From F23-B02 sp963627445 (GTDB lineage Bacteria > Bacillota > Clostridia > Oscillospirales > Oscillospiraceae): a stretch of 27,829 nucleotides of DNA. This document shows, one piece after another, positions 1-8,985 of the stretch (positions within the stretch are counted from its first letter, which is position 1; each line of letters opens with the position of its first letter). The position numbers and the translations under genes are program-made. The notes beneath the pieces were generated by a model. It was not told the origin of the DNA, did not search any database, and worked only from the letters and a program-made list of their open reading frames with translations. The DNA lies in assembly GCA_963627445.1 (NCBI GenBank), contig CAVGBM010000093.1, positions 1-27,829 of the forward strand. Direction: 5' to 3'.

Positions 1-1082
1 ACCTCGAGTTCAGCGGCTCGTGCGCAGGCTGCGCCGAGACGAGCTATGCCCGCCTCGTAACTCAGCTGTTCGGCGACCACATGATGATCTCCAACGCCAC
101 CGGCTGTTCCTCCATCTGGGGCGGTCCTGCTGCGACTTCGCCGTACACCGTAAACAAGGAAGGTAAGGGTCCTGCATGGGCAAACAGCCTGTTCGAGGAT
201 AACGCAGAGCACGGCCTTGGCATGTACCTCGGCCAGAAGAAGATCCGCGACGACCTCAAGGCAAAGGTCGAGACCATAGCAGACAAGGTCCCCGAGGCTC
301 AGGCATGGCTCGATACCTTTGACGACACCGATGCAAACCAGGCCGCTTCCAAGGCTCTCATTGCCTCACTTGAGGCAAAAGACTGCGGCTGCGAGACCCG
401 CAAGGCAATTCTGGATGCTAAGTCCTACCTCAACAAGAAGAGCTGCTGGATATTCGGCGGCGACGGTTGGGCATTCGACATTGGCTTCGGCGGCGTTGAC
501 CATGTCCTCGCTTCCGGCGAGAATGTGAACATCTTCGTATTCAACACCGAGGTTTATTCCAATACCGGCGGCCAGGCGTCTAAGGCATCGAACATTGGCC
601 AGGTCGCGCAGTTTGCGGCAGCGGGCAAGGAGATAAAGTCCAAGTCTCTTGCTGAGATCGCAATGACCTACGGCTATGTGTATGTTGCACAAATCGCAAT
701 GGGCGCAAACAAGGTGCAAACGCTTGCGGCCATCACCGAGGCCGAGGCCTACCCCGGCCCGTCGCTGATAATCGCCTACTCGCCCTGCGAAATGCACTCT
801 ATCCGCGGCGGCATGACCAATTGCCAAAAAGAGATGGACAAGGCGGTCAAATGCGGCTACTGGAATCTGTTCCGCTTTAACCCTGCCAAGGAAAGCGGCA
901 AGTTCACGCTTGACAGCAAGCTCCCCGCCGGCGGATACCGCGAATTCCTCATGAACGAGGCTCGCTACAGCCGCCTGACCCGTGAGTTCCCCGACAGAGC
1001 CGAGGCGCTGTTCACTGCGTCTGAAGAAAACGCCAAAGCCCGTTATGAGCATTTGCAGCGTCTCATCGAAATGTACAAATAA
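1..1082 (+). CDS. nifJ: Pyruvate:ferredoxin (flavodoxin) oxidoreductase, C-terminal part (5' end outside window)
   Basis: This is the last third of a pyruvate:ferredoxin oxidoreductase, the enzyme that converts pyruvate and CoA to acetyl-CoA, CO2 and reduced ferredoxin. The first whole codon is at position 3 and the frame runs open from the window edge to TAA at 1080-1082, about 359 residues. It contains the SCAGCAET and ATGC cysteines of the proximal [4Fe-4S] cluster, the thiamine-diphosphate motif GDGWAFDIGFGG and the NTEVYSNTGGQ loop, then the CGYWNLFR cysteine near the end. It lines up without gaps on the downstream copy at an offset of 3653 bases. Bases 1-679 differ from that copy at only two places that I can find, while most of the remainder is much more diverged. 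The N-terminal part lies outside the window, so whether this copy is intact is unknown. A perfect hairpin follows the stop codon. Confidence 0.95.
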   Translation, partial: LEFSGSCAGCAETSYARLVTQLFGDHMMISNATGCSSIWGGPAATSPYTVNKEGKGPAWANSLFEDNAEHGLGMYLGQKKIRDDLKAKVETIADKVPEAQAWLDTFDDTDANQAASKALIASLEAKDCGCETRKAILDAKSYLNKKSCWIFGGDGWAFDIGFGGVDHVLASGENVNIFVFNTEVYSNTGGQASKASNIGQVAQFAAAGKEIKSKSLAEIAMTYGYVYVAQIAMGANKVQTLAAITEAEAYPGPSLIIAYSPCEMHSIRGGMTNCQKEMDKAVKCGYWNLFRFNPAKESGKFTLDSKLPAGGYREFLMNEARYSRLTREFPDRAEALFTASEENAKARYEHLQRLIEMYK

Positions 1083-1111
1083 ATCATGCTATACATGAAA
1101 TAAAATCCAAA

Positions 1112-1147
1112 CAAACGCCTCAAAATCGGTTGATTTTGAGGCGTTTG
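1112..1147 (+). terminator. Perfect 16-bp hairpin after first nifJ copy
   Basis: The arms at 1112-1127 and 1132-1147 are perfectly complementary with a GGTT loop. It sits 29 bases after the stop of the upstream nifJ copy. The tract after it is only moderately T-rich (TGTGTTATGTTT), so termination may be incomplete. It separates the two nifJ copies into distinct transcription units or attenuates read-through. Confidence 0.7.
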
Positions 1148-1228
1148 TGTGTTATGTTTAAGGGGTGGAACGAAAACCACGGTTCTGTTGTATAAACCAC
1201 CATTTTTTGATTTTTTGGAGGAAAAGAT

Positions 1229-4200
1229 ATGGCAAGAAAATTCAAAACAATGGACGGCAACGAGGCAGCTGCACATGTAAGCTATGCGTTTACAGAAGTA
1301 GCGGCAATATACCCCATCACCCCGTCCAGCCCCATGGCAGATTTCGTTGACCAGTGGTCGGCAAAGGGTCAGAAGAACATCTTCGGCAGCACTGTCAAGG
1401 TGCAGGAGATGCAGGCTGAGTCCGGCGCAGCAGGTGCTGTCCACGGCAGCCTGAACGCAGGCGCTCTTACTACCACCTACACCGCTTCTCAGGGTCTGCT
1501 CCTCATGATCCCCAACATGTACAAAATGGCAGGTGAGCTTCTTCCCGCCGTTTTCCATGTCACCGCACGTGCTATCGCAAGCCACACTCTGAGCATCTTC
1601 GGCGACCATTCAGATATCATGGCCTGCCGCCAGACCGGCTTTGCCATGCTCGGCGAGGGCAATGTGCAGGAGGTCATGGATCTTGCTCCCGTTGCTCACC
1701 TTGCTGCTATTAAAGGCAGAGTTCCGTTTGTAAACTTCTTTGACGGCTTCCGTACCTCCCACGAGATTCAGAAGGTCGCCGTTTGGGACTACGAAGATCT
1801 TAAAGAGATGTGCGACATGGATGCCGTCAAGGCCTTCCGTGACAGAGCACTTAACCCCGAGCATCCCACCATGCGCGGCTCTCACGAAAACGGAGATATC
1901 TTCTTCCAGAACCGTGAGGCTTCCAACAAGTATTACGAGGCTATCCCCGAGATAGTTGAGGAGTACATGGGCAAGGTAAACGAAAAGCTCGGCACTGACT
2001 ATCAGCTGTTTAACTACTACGGCGCCCCCGATGCTGACCGTGTTATCGTTGCTATGGGTTCTATCTGCGATGTCGCAGAGGAAGTTATAGATTACCTCAC
2101 CGCCAAGGGTGAGAAGGTCGGTCTTGTCAAGGTAAGACTGTACCGCCCCTGGAGAGCAGACAAGCTGCTTGCTGCTCTGCCCGAGACCGTTAAGAAGATA
2201 GCAGTGCTCGACCGCACCAAGGAGCCCGGCGCTCAGGGCGAGCCTTTGTACCTCGATGTTGTCACCGCAGTTGCAAATGCAGGCAAGGACATCAAGGTCA
2301 TCGGCGGCCGCTACGGCCTCGGCTCTAAGGATACTCCTCCCGCAAGCGTATTCGCTGTTTACAATGAGCTTAAGAAGGACGAGATGAAGCGCCAGTTCAC
2401 CATCGGCATCGTCGATGATGTTACCGGCCTGTCCCTTGAGGAAGTTGAAGCTCCCTCCACCGCAGCAGAGGGCACTGTTGAGTGCAAGTTCTGGGGTCTC
2501 GGCGGCGACGGCACTGTCGGTGCTAACAAGAACTCCATCAAAATCATCGGCGACCACACGGATAAGAACGTTCAGGCGTACTTCCAGTACGACTCGAAGA
2601 AGACCGGCGGCGTTACCATCTCTCATCTGCGCTTCGGCGACAAGCCCATCAAGAGCCCGTACTACATAAACAAGGCAGACTTCGTTGCTTGCCACGTTCC
2701 GGCATACATCACCAAGCACTTCCCCATCGTTCGTGATGTCAAGCCCGGCGGCGTATTCCTTATAAACTGCCAGTGGAGCTTTGAGGAGCTTTCCGAGCAT
2801 CTTGACGCTGCCTCCAAGCGCTACATTGCAAAGAACAATATCCAGCTTTACATGATAAATGCTATCGACCTTGCTCAGAAGATCGGCATGGGCAAGCGCA
2901 CGAACACCATTTTGCAGTCTGCGTTCTTCACGCTGGCGAAGGTCATCCCGCAGGATGATGCAATTCGCTACATGAAGGAAAAGGCCACGGCATCCTACCT
3001 CAAGAAGGGTCAGGACGTTGTCGACATGAACCATGCTGCGATCGATGCCGGTGCAACTGCTTTCGTTAAGGTCGATGTTCCGGCAGACTGGGCTGACGCT
3101 GTTGACCATGCAGAGGCCGCAAAGCTCGAGGGCCGCGAGAAGACCGTGAAGATGGTAAAGACCATCCTCGACCCCGTGGACAAGATGGACGGCGACTCCC
3201 TGCCTGTTTCCGCATTCGTTGACCACGCCGACGGCACCTTTGAGCTCGGCGCTTCCGCTTATGAAAAGCGCGGCGTGTCCGCATTCGTTCCCGAGTGGAC
3301 GGCCGAGACCTGCGCACAGTGTAACCAGTGTGCATTCGTCTGCCCGCACGCCACCATCCGTCCCTTCGCCCTGACCGAGGAAGAGGCAGCTGCTGCTCCC
3401 GCGGACGCTCAGATCGTCGACTTCCGCGCCGGCAAGGGCAAGGGCGTTTACAAGTACACCATGGCCATCTCCCCCATGGACTGCATGGGCTGCGGCGTCT
3501 GCGTCGGCATCTGCCCCACCAAGTCCCTCAAGATGGTCGGCCTCGAGAGCCAGGCTCACAAGCAGCCCGTGTTCGATTACATGGTCTCCAAGGTCACCGA
3601 GAAGAAGGAAGTTCAGAACGACACCGTTATCGGCAGCCAGTTCAAGCAGCCTTACCTCGAGTTCAGCGGCTCGTGCGCAGGCTGCGCCGAGACGAGCTAT
3701 GCCCGCCTCGTAACTCAGCTGTTCGGCGACCACATGATGATCTCCAACGCCACCGGCTGTTCCTCCATCTGGGGCGGTCCTGCTGCGACTTCGCCGTACA
3801 CCGTAAACAAGGAAGGTAAGGGTCCTGCATGGGCAAACAGCCTGTTCGAGGATAACGCAGAGCACGGCCTTGGCATGTACCTCGGCCAGAAGAAGATCCG
3901 CGACGACCTCAAGGCAAAGGTCGAGACCATAGCAGACAAGGTCCCCGAGGCTCAGGCATGGCTCGATACCTTTGACGACACCGATGCAAACCAGGCCGCT
4001 TCCAAGGCTCTCATTGCCTCACTTGAGGCAAAAGACTGCGGCTGCGAGACCCGCAAGGCAATTCTGGATGCTAAGTCCTACCTCAACAAGAAGAGCTGCT
4101 GGATATTCGGCGGCGACGGTTGGGCATTCGACATTGGCTTCGGCGGCGTTGACCATGTCCTCGCTTCCGGCGAGAATGTGAACATCTTCGTATTCAACAC

Positions 4201-4735
4201 CGAGGTTTATTCCAATACCGGCGGCCAGGCGTCTAAGGCATCGAACATCGGCCAGGTCGCGCAGTTTGCGGCAGCGGGCAAGGAGATAAAGTCCAAGTCC
4301 CTTGCTGAGATCGCAATGACCTACGGCTATGTCTACGTTGCTCAGATCGCTATGGGCGCAAACATGATCCAGACCCTCAAGGCCATCAGGGAAGCGGAAG
4401 CTTATCCCGGCCCGTCCCTCATCATTGCATACGCTCCCTGCGAGATGCACTCGATTAAGGGCGGCATGACCAACTGCCAGGCCGAGATGAAGAAGGCCGT
4501 GCAGTGCGGTTACTGGAACCTGTTCCGCTACAACCCCGCAGGCGAGAACGGCAAGTTCACGCTCGACAGCAAGGCTCCCACGGACGGCTACCGTGAATTC
4601 CTCATGAACGAGGCTCGCTACAGCCGCCTGACCCGTGAGTTCCCCGACAGAGCTGACACCCTGTTCGAGGCATCCGAGGAGAACGCCAAGGCTCGTTACG
4701 AGCACCTGCAGCGCCTCATTGAGATGTACAAGTAA
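1229..4735 (+). CDS. nifJ: Pyruvate:ferredoxin (flavodoxin) oxidoreductase, complete
   Basis: This is a complete single-chain pyruvate:ferredoxin oxidoreductase of 1168 residues, the usual length for the family. It oxidatively decarboxylates pyruvate to acetyl-CoA in the cytoplasm and feeds electrons to ferredoxin or flavodoxin, a core step of clostridial fermentation. The N-terminus carries the pyrimidine-binding domain (YAFTEVAAIYPITPSSPMAD). Two ferredoxin-type [4Fe-4S] motifs follow, CAQCNQC..C at C695-C705 and CMGCGVC..C at C752-C762. The proximal cluster cysteines are C816, C819, C844 and about C1093, and the thiamine-diphosphate domain has GDGWAFDIGFGG. The start ATG at 1229 is preceded by GGAGG at 1217-1221. 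Codon use is strongly biased, as in highly expressed genes. It has its own leader after the upstream hairpin and ends in a strong terminator. Its 3' third is a near-duplicate of the preceding gene. Confidence 0.98.
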   Translation: MARKFKTMDGNEAAAHVSYAFTEVAAIYPITPSSPMADFVDQWSAKGQKNIFGSTVKVQEMQAESGAAGAVHGSLNAGALTTTYTASQGLLLMIPNMYKMAGELLPAVFHVTARAIASHTLSIFGDHSDIMACRQTGFAMLGEGNVQEVMDLAPVAHLAAIKGRVPFVNFFDGFRTSHEIQKVAVWDYEDLKEMCDMDAVKAFRDRALNPEHPTMRGSHENGDIFFQNREASNKYYEAIPEIVEEYMGKVNEKLGTDYQLFNYYGAPDADRVIVAMGSICDVAEEVIDYLTAKGEKVGLVKVRLYRPWRADKLLAALPETVKKIAVLDRTKEPGAQGEPLYLDVVTAVANAGKDIKVIGGRYGLGSKDTPPASVFAVYNELKKDEMKRQFTIGIVDDVTGLSLEEVEAPSTAAEGTVECKFWGLGGDGTVGANKNSIKIIGDHTDKNVQAYFQYDSKKTGGVTISHLRFGDKPIKSPYYINKADFVACHVPAYITKHFPIVRDVKPGGVFLINCQWSFEELSEHLDAASKRYIAKNNIQLYMINAIDLAQKIGMGKRTNTILQSAFFTLAKVIPQDDAIRYMKEKATASYLKKGQDVVDMNHAAIDAGATAFVKVDVPADWADAVDHAEAAKLEGREKTVKMVKTILDPVDKMDGDSLPVSAFVDHADGTFELGASAYEKRGVSAFVPEWTAETCAQCNQCAFVCPHATIRPFALTEEEAAAAPADAQIVDFRAGKGKGVYKYTMAISPMDCMGCGVCVGICPTKSLKMVGLESQAHKQPVFDYMVSKVTEKKEVQNDTVIGSQFKQPYLEFSGSCAGCAETSYARLVTQLFGDHMMISNATGCSSIWGGPAATSPYTVNKEGKGPAWANSLFEDNAEHGLGMYLGQKKIRDDLKAKVETIADKVPEAQAWLDTFDDTDANQAASKALIASLEAKDCGCETRKAILDAKSYLNKKSCWIFGGDGWAFDIGFGGVDHVLASGENVNIFVFNTEVYSNTGGQASKASNIGQVAQFAAAGKEIKSKSLAEIAMTYGYVYVAQIAMGANMIQTLKAIREAEAYPGPSLIIAYAPCEMHSIKGGMTNCQAEMKKAVQCGYWNLFRYNPAGENGKFTLDSKAPTDGYREFLMNEARYSRLTREFPDRADTLFEASEENAKARYEHLQRLIEMYK

Positions 4736-4747
4736 GCGATATAACAC

Positions 4748-4780
4748 AAAAAGAAGCAGTCTGTTGACTGCTTCTTTTTT
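4748..4780 (+). terminator. Intrinsic terminator between convergent nifJ and glnN
   Basis: The stem GAAGCAGTC / GACTGCTTC (4753-4761 and 4766-4774) has a TGTT loop and is flanked by an A-run on the left and a T-run on the right. The A/T flanks make it able to work in both directions, so it can end nifJ on the plus strand and the glutamine synthetase on the minus strand. Confidence 0.92.
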
Positions 4781-4799
4781 CATGCTTATTTTTGCTTAT

Positions 4800-6887
4800 T
4801 TATTTGACGCTGAACAGCAGGTCGCCGTAATTGGGGTACGGCCAATATTTCTTAGCTGTCAGCGTTTCGAGCTCGTCCACGCTCTCGCGCAGGGCGCTCA
4901 TTGCGCCGAGGACATTGTCCCTGTATGCGCAGGCGCGGGTGCAGACATCGGTAAGCTCCTCGGCATCGTTCGATGCCTTGTCGAGCGTGCGCACCTCGCT
5001 GAGCACTGCGGTCGTGAGCCTGCTCACCCTCGCCGCCGTCTCGGTCTCGTACACGGACTCTACACCAAGTGCGTTCTTTGCCATCGCCGTGTCGCACAGC
5101 TCCTTGGCGAACGCGCTGACGGCGGGCAGGATATCCTGCCGTGTCATGTCGAGCATGGTCAGCGCCTCGATGCGCAGCACCTTGCAGTAATTATCAAGCT
5201 TCATCTTATATCGCGCGGCAAGCTCGATCTCGGTGTACACCCTGTGGCGCGCAAAAAGCTCAACATTCTTTATCGCCAGGTAATGCGGGACGCAGTCGGG
5301 CGTTGTCGGCAGGTTCAGAAGCCCGCGCTTTTCGGCTTCCTTGACCCACTCGTCGCCGTAGCCGTTGCCACTGAAAATGATGCGCTTGTGCTTTCTGATG
5401 ACGCTGCGGATGAGCTCGTGCAGGTCGTTTTCAAAATCGGTCGAGCCCTCGAGCGCATCGGCGTACTGGCACAGCGACTCGGCAACTGCAGTGTTAATGA
5501 CGACATTTGCGCCGGAAATTGACGAGGACGAGCCGAGCATCCTGAACTCGAACTTATTGCCGGTGAAGGCAAAGGGCGAGGTGCGGTTACGGTCGGTGGT
5601 GTCCTTCGGGAACTTCGGCAGCGCATGAACGCCGACCTTTATAAGCTCCTTTTCTTTGCCGCCGTAGGGCTCATCCTTTTCGATGGCCTCAAGTATCTCC
5701 TCAAGCTCCTCGCCGAGGAACATGGAGACGATGGCAGGAGGCGCTTCGGCAGCGCCGAGGCGCAGGTCGTTTGACGCACTGGTGACGGAAATGCGCAGCA
5801 TGTCCTGATAATCGTCGACGGCCTGGATGACCGCACAGAGCATGAGCAGAAACTGCGCGTTTTCATACGGAGTTTCGCCGGGCTCTAAAAGATTCACGCC
5901 CGTGTCGGTCGTCATCGACCAGTTGTTGTGCTTGCCCGAGCCGTTCACGCCGGCAAAGGGCTTTTCGTGCAGCAGACACACCATGTCGTACTTGCGTGCA
6001 AGCTTTTTCATGAGCTCCATGGTGATCTGATTGTGGTCAGCGGAGATATTGGTCGTCGAGAACACCGGCGCAAGCTCGTGCTGAGCAGGCGCTGCCTCGT
6101 TATGCTCGGTCTTTGCCGAGACGCCGAGCTTCCACAGCTCCTCGTCCAGCTCCTGCATGAACGCCGAGACGCGGGGCTTTATCGTGCCGAAATAGTGGTC
6201 GCCCAGCTCCTGAGCCTTGGGCGGCTTTGCGCCAAAGAGCGTGCGGCCGGTGTACATGAGATCCTTGCGCTTTTCGTACACGGACTTGTCGACGAGAAAA
6301 TACTCCTGCTCGGGGCCGACGGTAGTCTTGACCGCCGTGACATCTTGGTTTCCGAACAGGCGCAGCACACGCAGGCACTGGTGGTTTATCGCCTGCATGC
6401 TTCGCAGCAGCGGGGTCTTTTTATCCAGCGCCTCGCCGCCGTAGGAGCAAAACGCCGTGGGGATGCACAAAACGCCGTCCTTTATAAACGCATACGAGGT
6501 CGGGTCCCAGGCGGTGTAGCCTCTCGCCTCAAAGGTCGCACGCAGGCCGCCGGTCGGGAAGCTGGACGCATCCGGCTCGCCCTGAATGAGCTCCTTGCCG
6601 GAGAACTCCATTATCACTCTGCCGTCGCCGACGGGGCTCAGGAAGCTGTCGTGCTTTTCGGCGGTGATGCCGGTCATGGGCTGGAACCAGTGGGTAAAGT
6701 GCGTCACGCCCTTTTCTATCGACCAATCCTTCATCGCATTGGCGACGACATCGGCGGTCTTGCCGTCGAGCCGTGCGCCTAACTTTATGCACTGTCGGAC
6801 CTGCTCATAAATCTCTTTCGGCAGCCGAGCCTGCATCACGGAATCGTTAAAAACCATGGAGCCGAACATCTCGCTTAAATTTTTCAT
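4800..6887 (-). CDS. glnN: Glutamine synthetase type III
   Basis: The product is a type III glutamine synthetase of 695 residues, which makes glutamine from glutamate, ammonia and ATP in the cytoplasm. GSIII enzymes are about 700 residues long, much longer than GlnA. Recognisable blocks are FGSMVFND near the N-terminus, THWFQPMTG, the metal-site stretch GPEQEYFLVD, EHNEAAPAQHELAPVF and LLHEKPFAGVNGSGKHNNWS. I place the start at ATG 6887 because an AAGGGTGA ribosome site lies just upstream and the protein then begins MKNLSEMFG, as in the family. An in-frame ATG at 6944 would add 19 residues and overlap the -10 box of the promoter, so it is unlikely. The gene is a single transcription unit with its own promoter and terminator, divergent from the lipid operon at 7115. 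No GlnR-type TGTNA-N7-TNACA box was evident. Confidence 0.95.
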   Translation of the reverse strand: MKNLSEMFGSMVFNDSVMQARLPKEIYEQVRQCIKLGARLDGKTADVVANAMKDWSIEKGVTHFTHWFQPMTGITAEKHDSFLSPVGDGRVIMEFSGKELIQGEPDASSFPTGGLRATFEARGYTAWDPTSYAFIKDGVLCIPTAFCSYGGEALDKKTPLLRSMQAINHQCLRVLRLFGNQDVTAVKTTVGPEQEYFLVDKSVYEKRKDLMYTGRTLFGAKPPKAQELGDHYFGTIKPRVSAFMQELDEELWKLGVSAKTEHNEAAPAQHELAPVFSTTNISADHNQITMELMKKLARKYDMVCLLHEKPFAGVNGSGKHNNWSMTTDTGVNLLEPGETPYENAQFLLMLCAVIQAVDDYQDMLRISVTSASNDLRLGAAEAPPAIVSMFLGEELEEILEAIEKDEPYGGKEKELIKVGVHALPKFPKDTTDRNRTSPFAFTGNKFEFRMLGSSSSISGANVVINTAVAESLCQYADALEGSTDFENDLHELIRSVIRKHKRIIFSGNGYGDEWVKEAEKRGLLNLPTTPDCVPHYLAIKNVELFARHRVYTEIELAARYKMKLDNYCKVLRIEALTMLDMTRQDILPAVSAFAKELCDTAMAKNALGVESVYETETAARVSRLTTAVLSEVRTLDKASNDAEELTDVCTRACAYRDNVLGAMSALRESVDELETLTAKKYWPYPNYGDLLFSVK

Positions 6888-6924
6888 GGCAGATTCACCC
6901 TTCATTAAATAGTATAGTGAGAAA

Positions 6925-6954
6925 ATTATATTACCCGCCTGCAATATTTGTCAA
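6925..6954 (-). promoter_or_regulatory. Promoter of glnN
   Basis: On the minus strand, TTGACA (6949-6954) and TATAAT (6925-6930) are separated by 18 bases. Both hexamers match the sigma-A consensus perfectly, and the start codon is about 37 bases downstream of the -10 box. Confidence 0.8.
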
Positions 6955-6976
6955 GCAAATAAATTCTCACGAGGGC

Positions 6977-7005
6977 TTGACAAGGGCGGGCATTGTGCAT
7001 ATACT
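6977..7005 (+). promoter_or_regulatory. Promoter of the membrane-protein/psd operon
   Basis: TTGACA (6977-6982) and TATACT (7000-7005) are spaced by 17 bases on the plus strand. The -35 box lies only 22 bp from the -35 box of the divergent glnN promoter. A transcript starting near 7012 would have a leader of about 100 bases. A second, weaker candidate is TTCACA (7054-7059) and TATGAT (7077-7082), also 17 bases apart. Confidence 0.7.
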
Positions 7006-7031
7006 GACTGTGCGGCTTTAAGCCACACAGT
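7006..7031 (+). other. Hairpin at the 5' end of the lipid-operon leader
   Basis: ACTGTG and CACAGT pair, with an inner GGCT/AGCC stem separated by one mismatch. It overlaps the predicted transcription start and is not followed directly by a T-run, so it is not an obvious terminator. It may be a 5' stabilising structure or an operator; function unknown. Confidence 0.4.
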
Positions 7032-7114
7032 TGGGACGTGTATCGTTTTTTCCTTCACATTTTCGGCAGCGTATGATATGATGGAAAGATGTCGGATAGA
7101 AAAGTGTAGCATGT

Positions 7115-8158
7115 ATGAAGAAATCAATTAAAAACCTATTGTGGCTTTTGCTGCTTATAGTCCTCACGGTCTGCACCGTGCTTATCATCACCTCGTGCAG
7201 CAAGGACTTCAGCTTTAAGGGCTTTATGCACCTCATATCGAACGCATCGCCCGTGTGGATACTCTTTGCCGCTATCTGCGCCTTCGGCTTCGTGTTCTTC
7301 GAGGGCATGGGGCTTAAGTGCACCTGCGATTTCCTCGGTGAGCCGATAACGACCGGCAAGGCGATACTCTACTCTGCGACCGATATCTATTTCTCGGCGC
7401 TGACCCCCTCGGCCGCAGGCGGACAGCCGGCGGCGCTGCTCATAATGATGAACCACGGCGTTTCGGCTGCGGTGTCGGCGATCGCGCTGCTTTTAAACCT
7501 CGTGATGTACACGGTGTCCATCATGATCATCAGCACCGTGTGCTTTATCGTCTACCCCGACATGCTTTTTAATCTCGAAACGGGTGCACTTATCTTCATC
7601 GGCATCGGCGCGGTGGTGCAGGTGCTGTTCATCGCGCTGTTCATCATGTGCATTTTCAACGAAAAGCTCGTGCTCGCGGTGTGCCGCTTCTGCCTGAAGC
7701 TGCTGTGCCGGATGAAGATATTCCACGACTACGACGAGCACTATGAAAAGCTTCTGAGCATGATACGGCAGTACAAGGAGTGCGGCATTTTGCTCAGGCA
7801 CAAGACCGTGCTGCTTCTAAATGTGTTTTTCCACAATTTCATGCAGCGGCTTTCCGTAATCATGGTCGCCGTGTGCGTGTTTATCGGCGTGGGCGGCGCG
7901 CCCTCAAGGGCTTTTGAGGCCTTTGCGGCGCAGACCTTTGCCGTGCTCGGCTCTAACGCTGCGCCCGTCCCGGGCGCGGTCGGCATCGTCGACTACATCT
8001 TCCTTGAGGGCTTCAAGCATCTTGTTGACGACCCCGTGAGCGTGGAGCTATTAAGCCGCGGACTTTCGTTTTACTGCAACCTCATCTTCTGCGGCATTTT
8101 GATGTTCGTTAACTTTATTCGTATGAAACCTAAAACAGGACTGGAACGCAATGACTAA
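7115..8158 (+). CDS. Lysylphosphatidylglycerol synthase TM-region / YbhN (UPF0104) family membrane protein
   Basis: This is a polytopic inner-membrane protein of 347 residues with about eight hydrophobic helices, the first at residues 8-27. The pattern FSALTPSAAGGQPAALLIMM and the late APVPGAVGIVDYIF segment are typical of the LPG_synthase_TM/UPF0104 family, which includes the flippase half of MprF. Stand-alone members lack the aminoacyl-transferase domain, and their substrates are mostly unknown, although lipid transport or flipping is suspected. The ribosome site is weak, and an ATG at 7111 in another frame overlaps the chosen start. The gene overlaps the phosphatidylserine decarboxylase gene by 8 bases, so the two are translationally coupled, which supports a role in phospholipid metabolism or movement. 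Confidence 0.85.
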   Translation: MKKSIKNLLWLLLLIVLTVCTVLIITSCSKDFSFKGFMHLISNASPVWILFAAICAFGFVFFEGMGLKCTCDFLGEPITTGKAILYSATDIYFSALTPSAAGGQPAALLIMMNHGVSAAVSAIALLLNLVMYTVSIMIISTVCFIVYPDMLFNLETGALIFIGIGAVVQVLFIALFIMCIFNEKLVLAVCRFCLKLLCRMKIFHDYDEHYEKLLSMIRQYKECGILLRHKTVLLLNVFFHNFMQRLSVIMVAVCVFIGVGGAPSRAFEAFAAQTFAVLGSNAAPVPGAVGIVDYIFLEGFKHLVDDPVSVELLSRGLSFYCNLIFCGILMFVNFIRMKPKTGLERND

Positions 8159-8981
8159 AACTGCTATGACCATCGGTCTTAAATGCTGCTATACAAGGCT
8201 CGGCAAGCCCACCCGCCGGATACTCACAAATCCGGTGCTGACTGCCATCGTCGGCGCATATATGGACACAAAAAGCTCGGTCAAACGCATCGACGGCTTT
8301 ATCCGGCACAATAATATTGATATGAGCGACTGCGTCGAGACCGAGTACAAGAGCTTTAACGACTTTTTCACCCGCCGCTTAAAGGACGGTGCCCGACCCA
8401 TCGATCCCGACCCCGAGGTGCTCATCTCCCCGTGCGACGGGTATCTTTCGGCGTACAGGATAAGCGCAGACTCGGAGTTTGCGATAAAGGACAGCTTTTA
8501 TAATGTCGAGGATCTTGTCGGCGGCGACGAGATAGCGGTAGAGTACCTTAGCGGCACATGCCTTGTGCTGAGGCTCGGCGTTGAAAATTACCACCGCTAC
8601 TGCTACATAGATAACGGCTTTAAAAGCCGCAACTATCACATCAAGGGCCGCTACCACCCCGTGCAGCCCATCGTCGTGCGCAAGCACCCGGTGTTCAAGC
8701 AGAACACCCGCGAATACTGCATGCTCGAGACGGAAAACTTCGGCACGGTGACGCAGATAGAGGTCGGCGCATGCATGGTCGGCAAGATAAACAACCACCA
8801 TGAGGCCGGCGTGATGCACCGCGGCTGCGAAAAGGGCATGTTCCTGTTCGGCGGCTCGACCATCGTTCTGCTGTTCAAAAACGGCGCGCTCGATATCCCC
8901 GATGACCTGTTTGCCGCCACGGTGCAGGGCAAGGAGGCCGTAGTCAGATACGGCGAAGCGATAGCAAGAAAAGCTAAATAA
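8151..8981 (+). CDS. psd: Phosphatidylserine decarboxylase proenzyme
   Basis: The product decarboxylates phosphatidylserine to phosphatidylethanolamine at the membrane. It is 276 residues long. The blocks YKSFNDFFTRRL, SPCDGYLSAY, LGVENYHRYCYIDNG and the self-cleavage motif FGGSTIVLLF are all present. By family knowledge the chain cuts itself before Ser236 (the S of GGST), creating the pyruvoyl cofactor on a small alpha subunit of about 40 residues. It resembles the clostridial/eukaryotic-like class II enzymes rather than the short archaeal-type form. Its ATG lies inside the last codons of the upstream membrane-protein gene. A strong hairpin terminator follows within five bases of the stop. 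No phosphatidylserine synthase gene is present in the window. Confidence 0.95.
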   Translation: MTKTAMTIGLKCCYTRLGKPTRRILTNPVLTAIVGAYMDTKSSVKRIDGFIRHNNIDMSDCVETEYKSFNDFFTRRLKDGARPIDPDPEVLISPCDGYLSAYRISADSEFAIKDSFYNVEDLVGGDEIAVEYLSGTCLVLRLGVENYHRYCYIDNGFKSRNYHIKGRYHPVQPIVVRKHPVFKQNTREYCMLETENFGTVTQIEVGACMVGKINNHHEAGVMHRGCEKGMFLFGGSTIVLLFKNGALDIPDDLFAATVQGKEAVVRYGEAIARKAK

Positions 8982-8985
8982 TTTG

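Noticed and set aside
1083..1228. Possible promoter for the second nifJ (TATAAA at 1191)
   Set aside because: No acceptable -35 hexamer is seen at the right distance, so I did not annotate it, although some promoter here is likely given the hairpin upstream.
1610..3865. 751-codon minus-strand open frame opposite nifJ
   Set aside because: It is a long antisense shadow produced by the strong codon bias of nifJ; the translation has no recognisable domain and the plus strand is a clear enzyme.
6888..6976. GlnR-type or glutamine-riboswitch control of glnN
   Set aside because: No TGTNA-N7-TNACA site or glnA-RNA-like motif could be found in the short leader.
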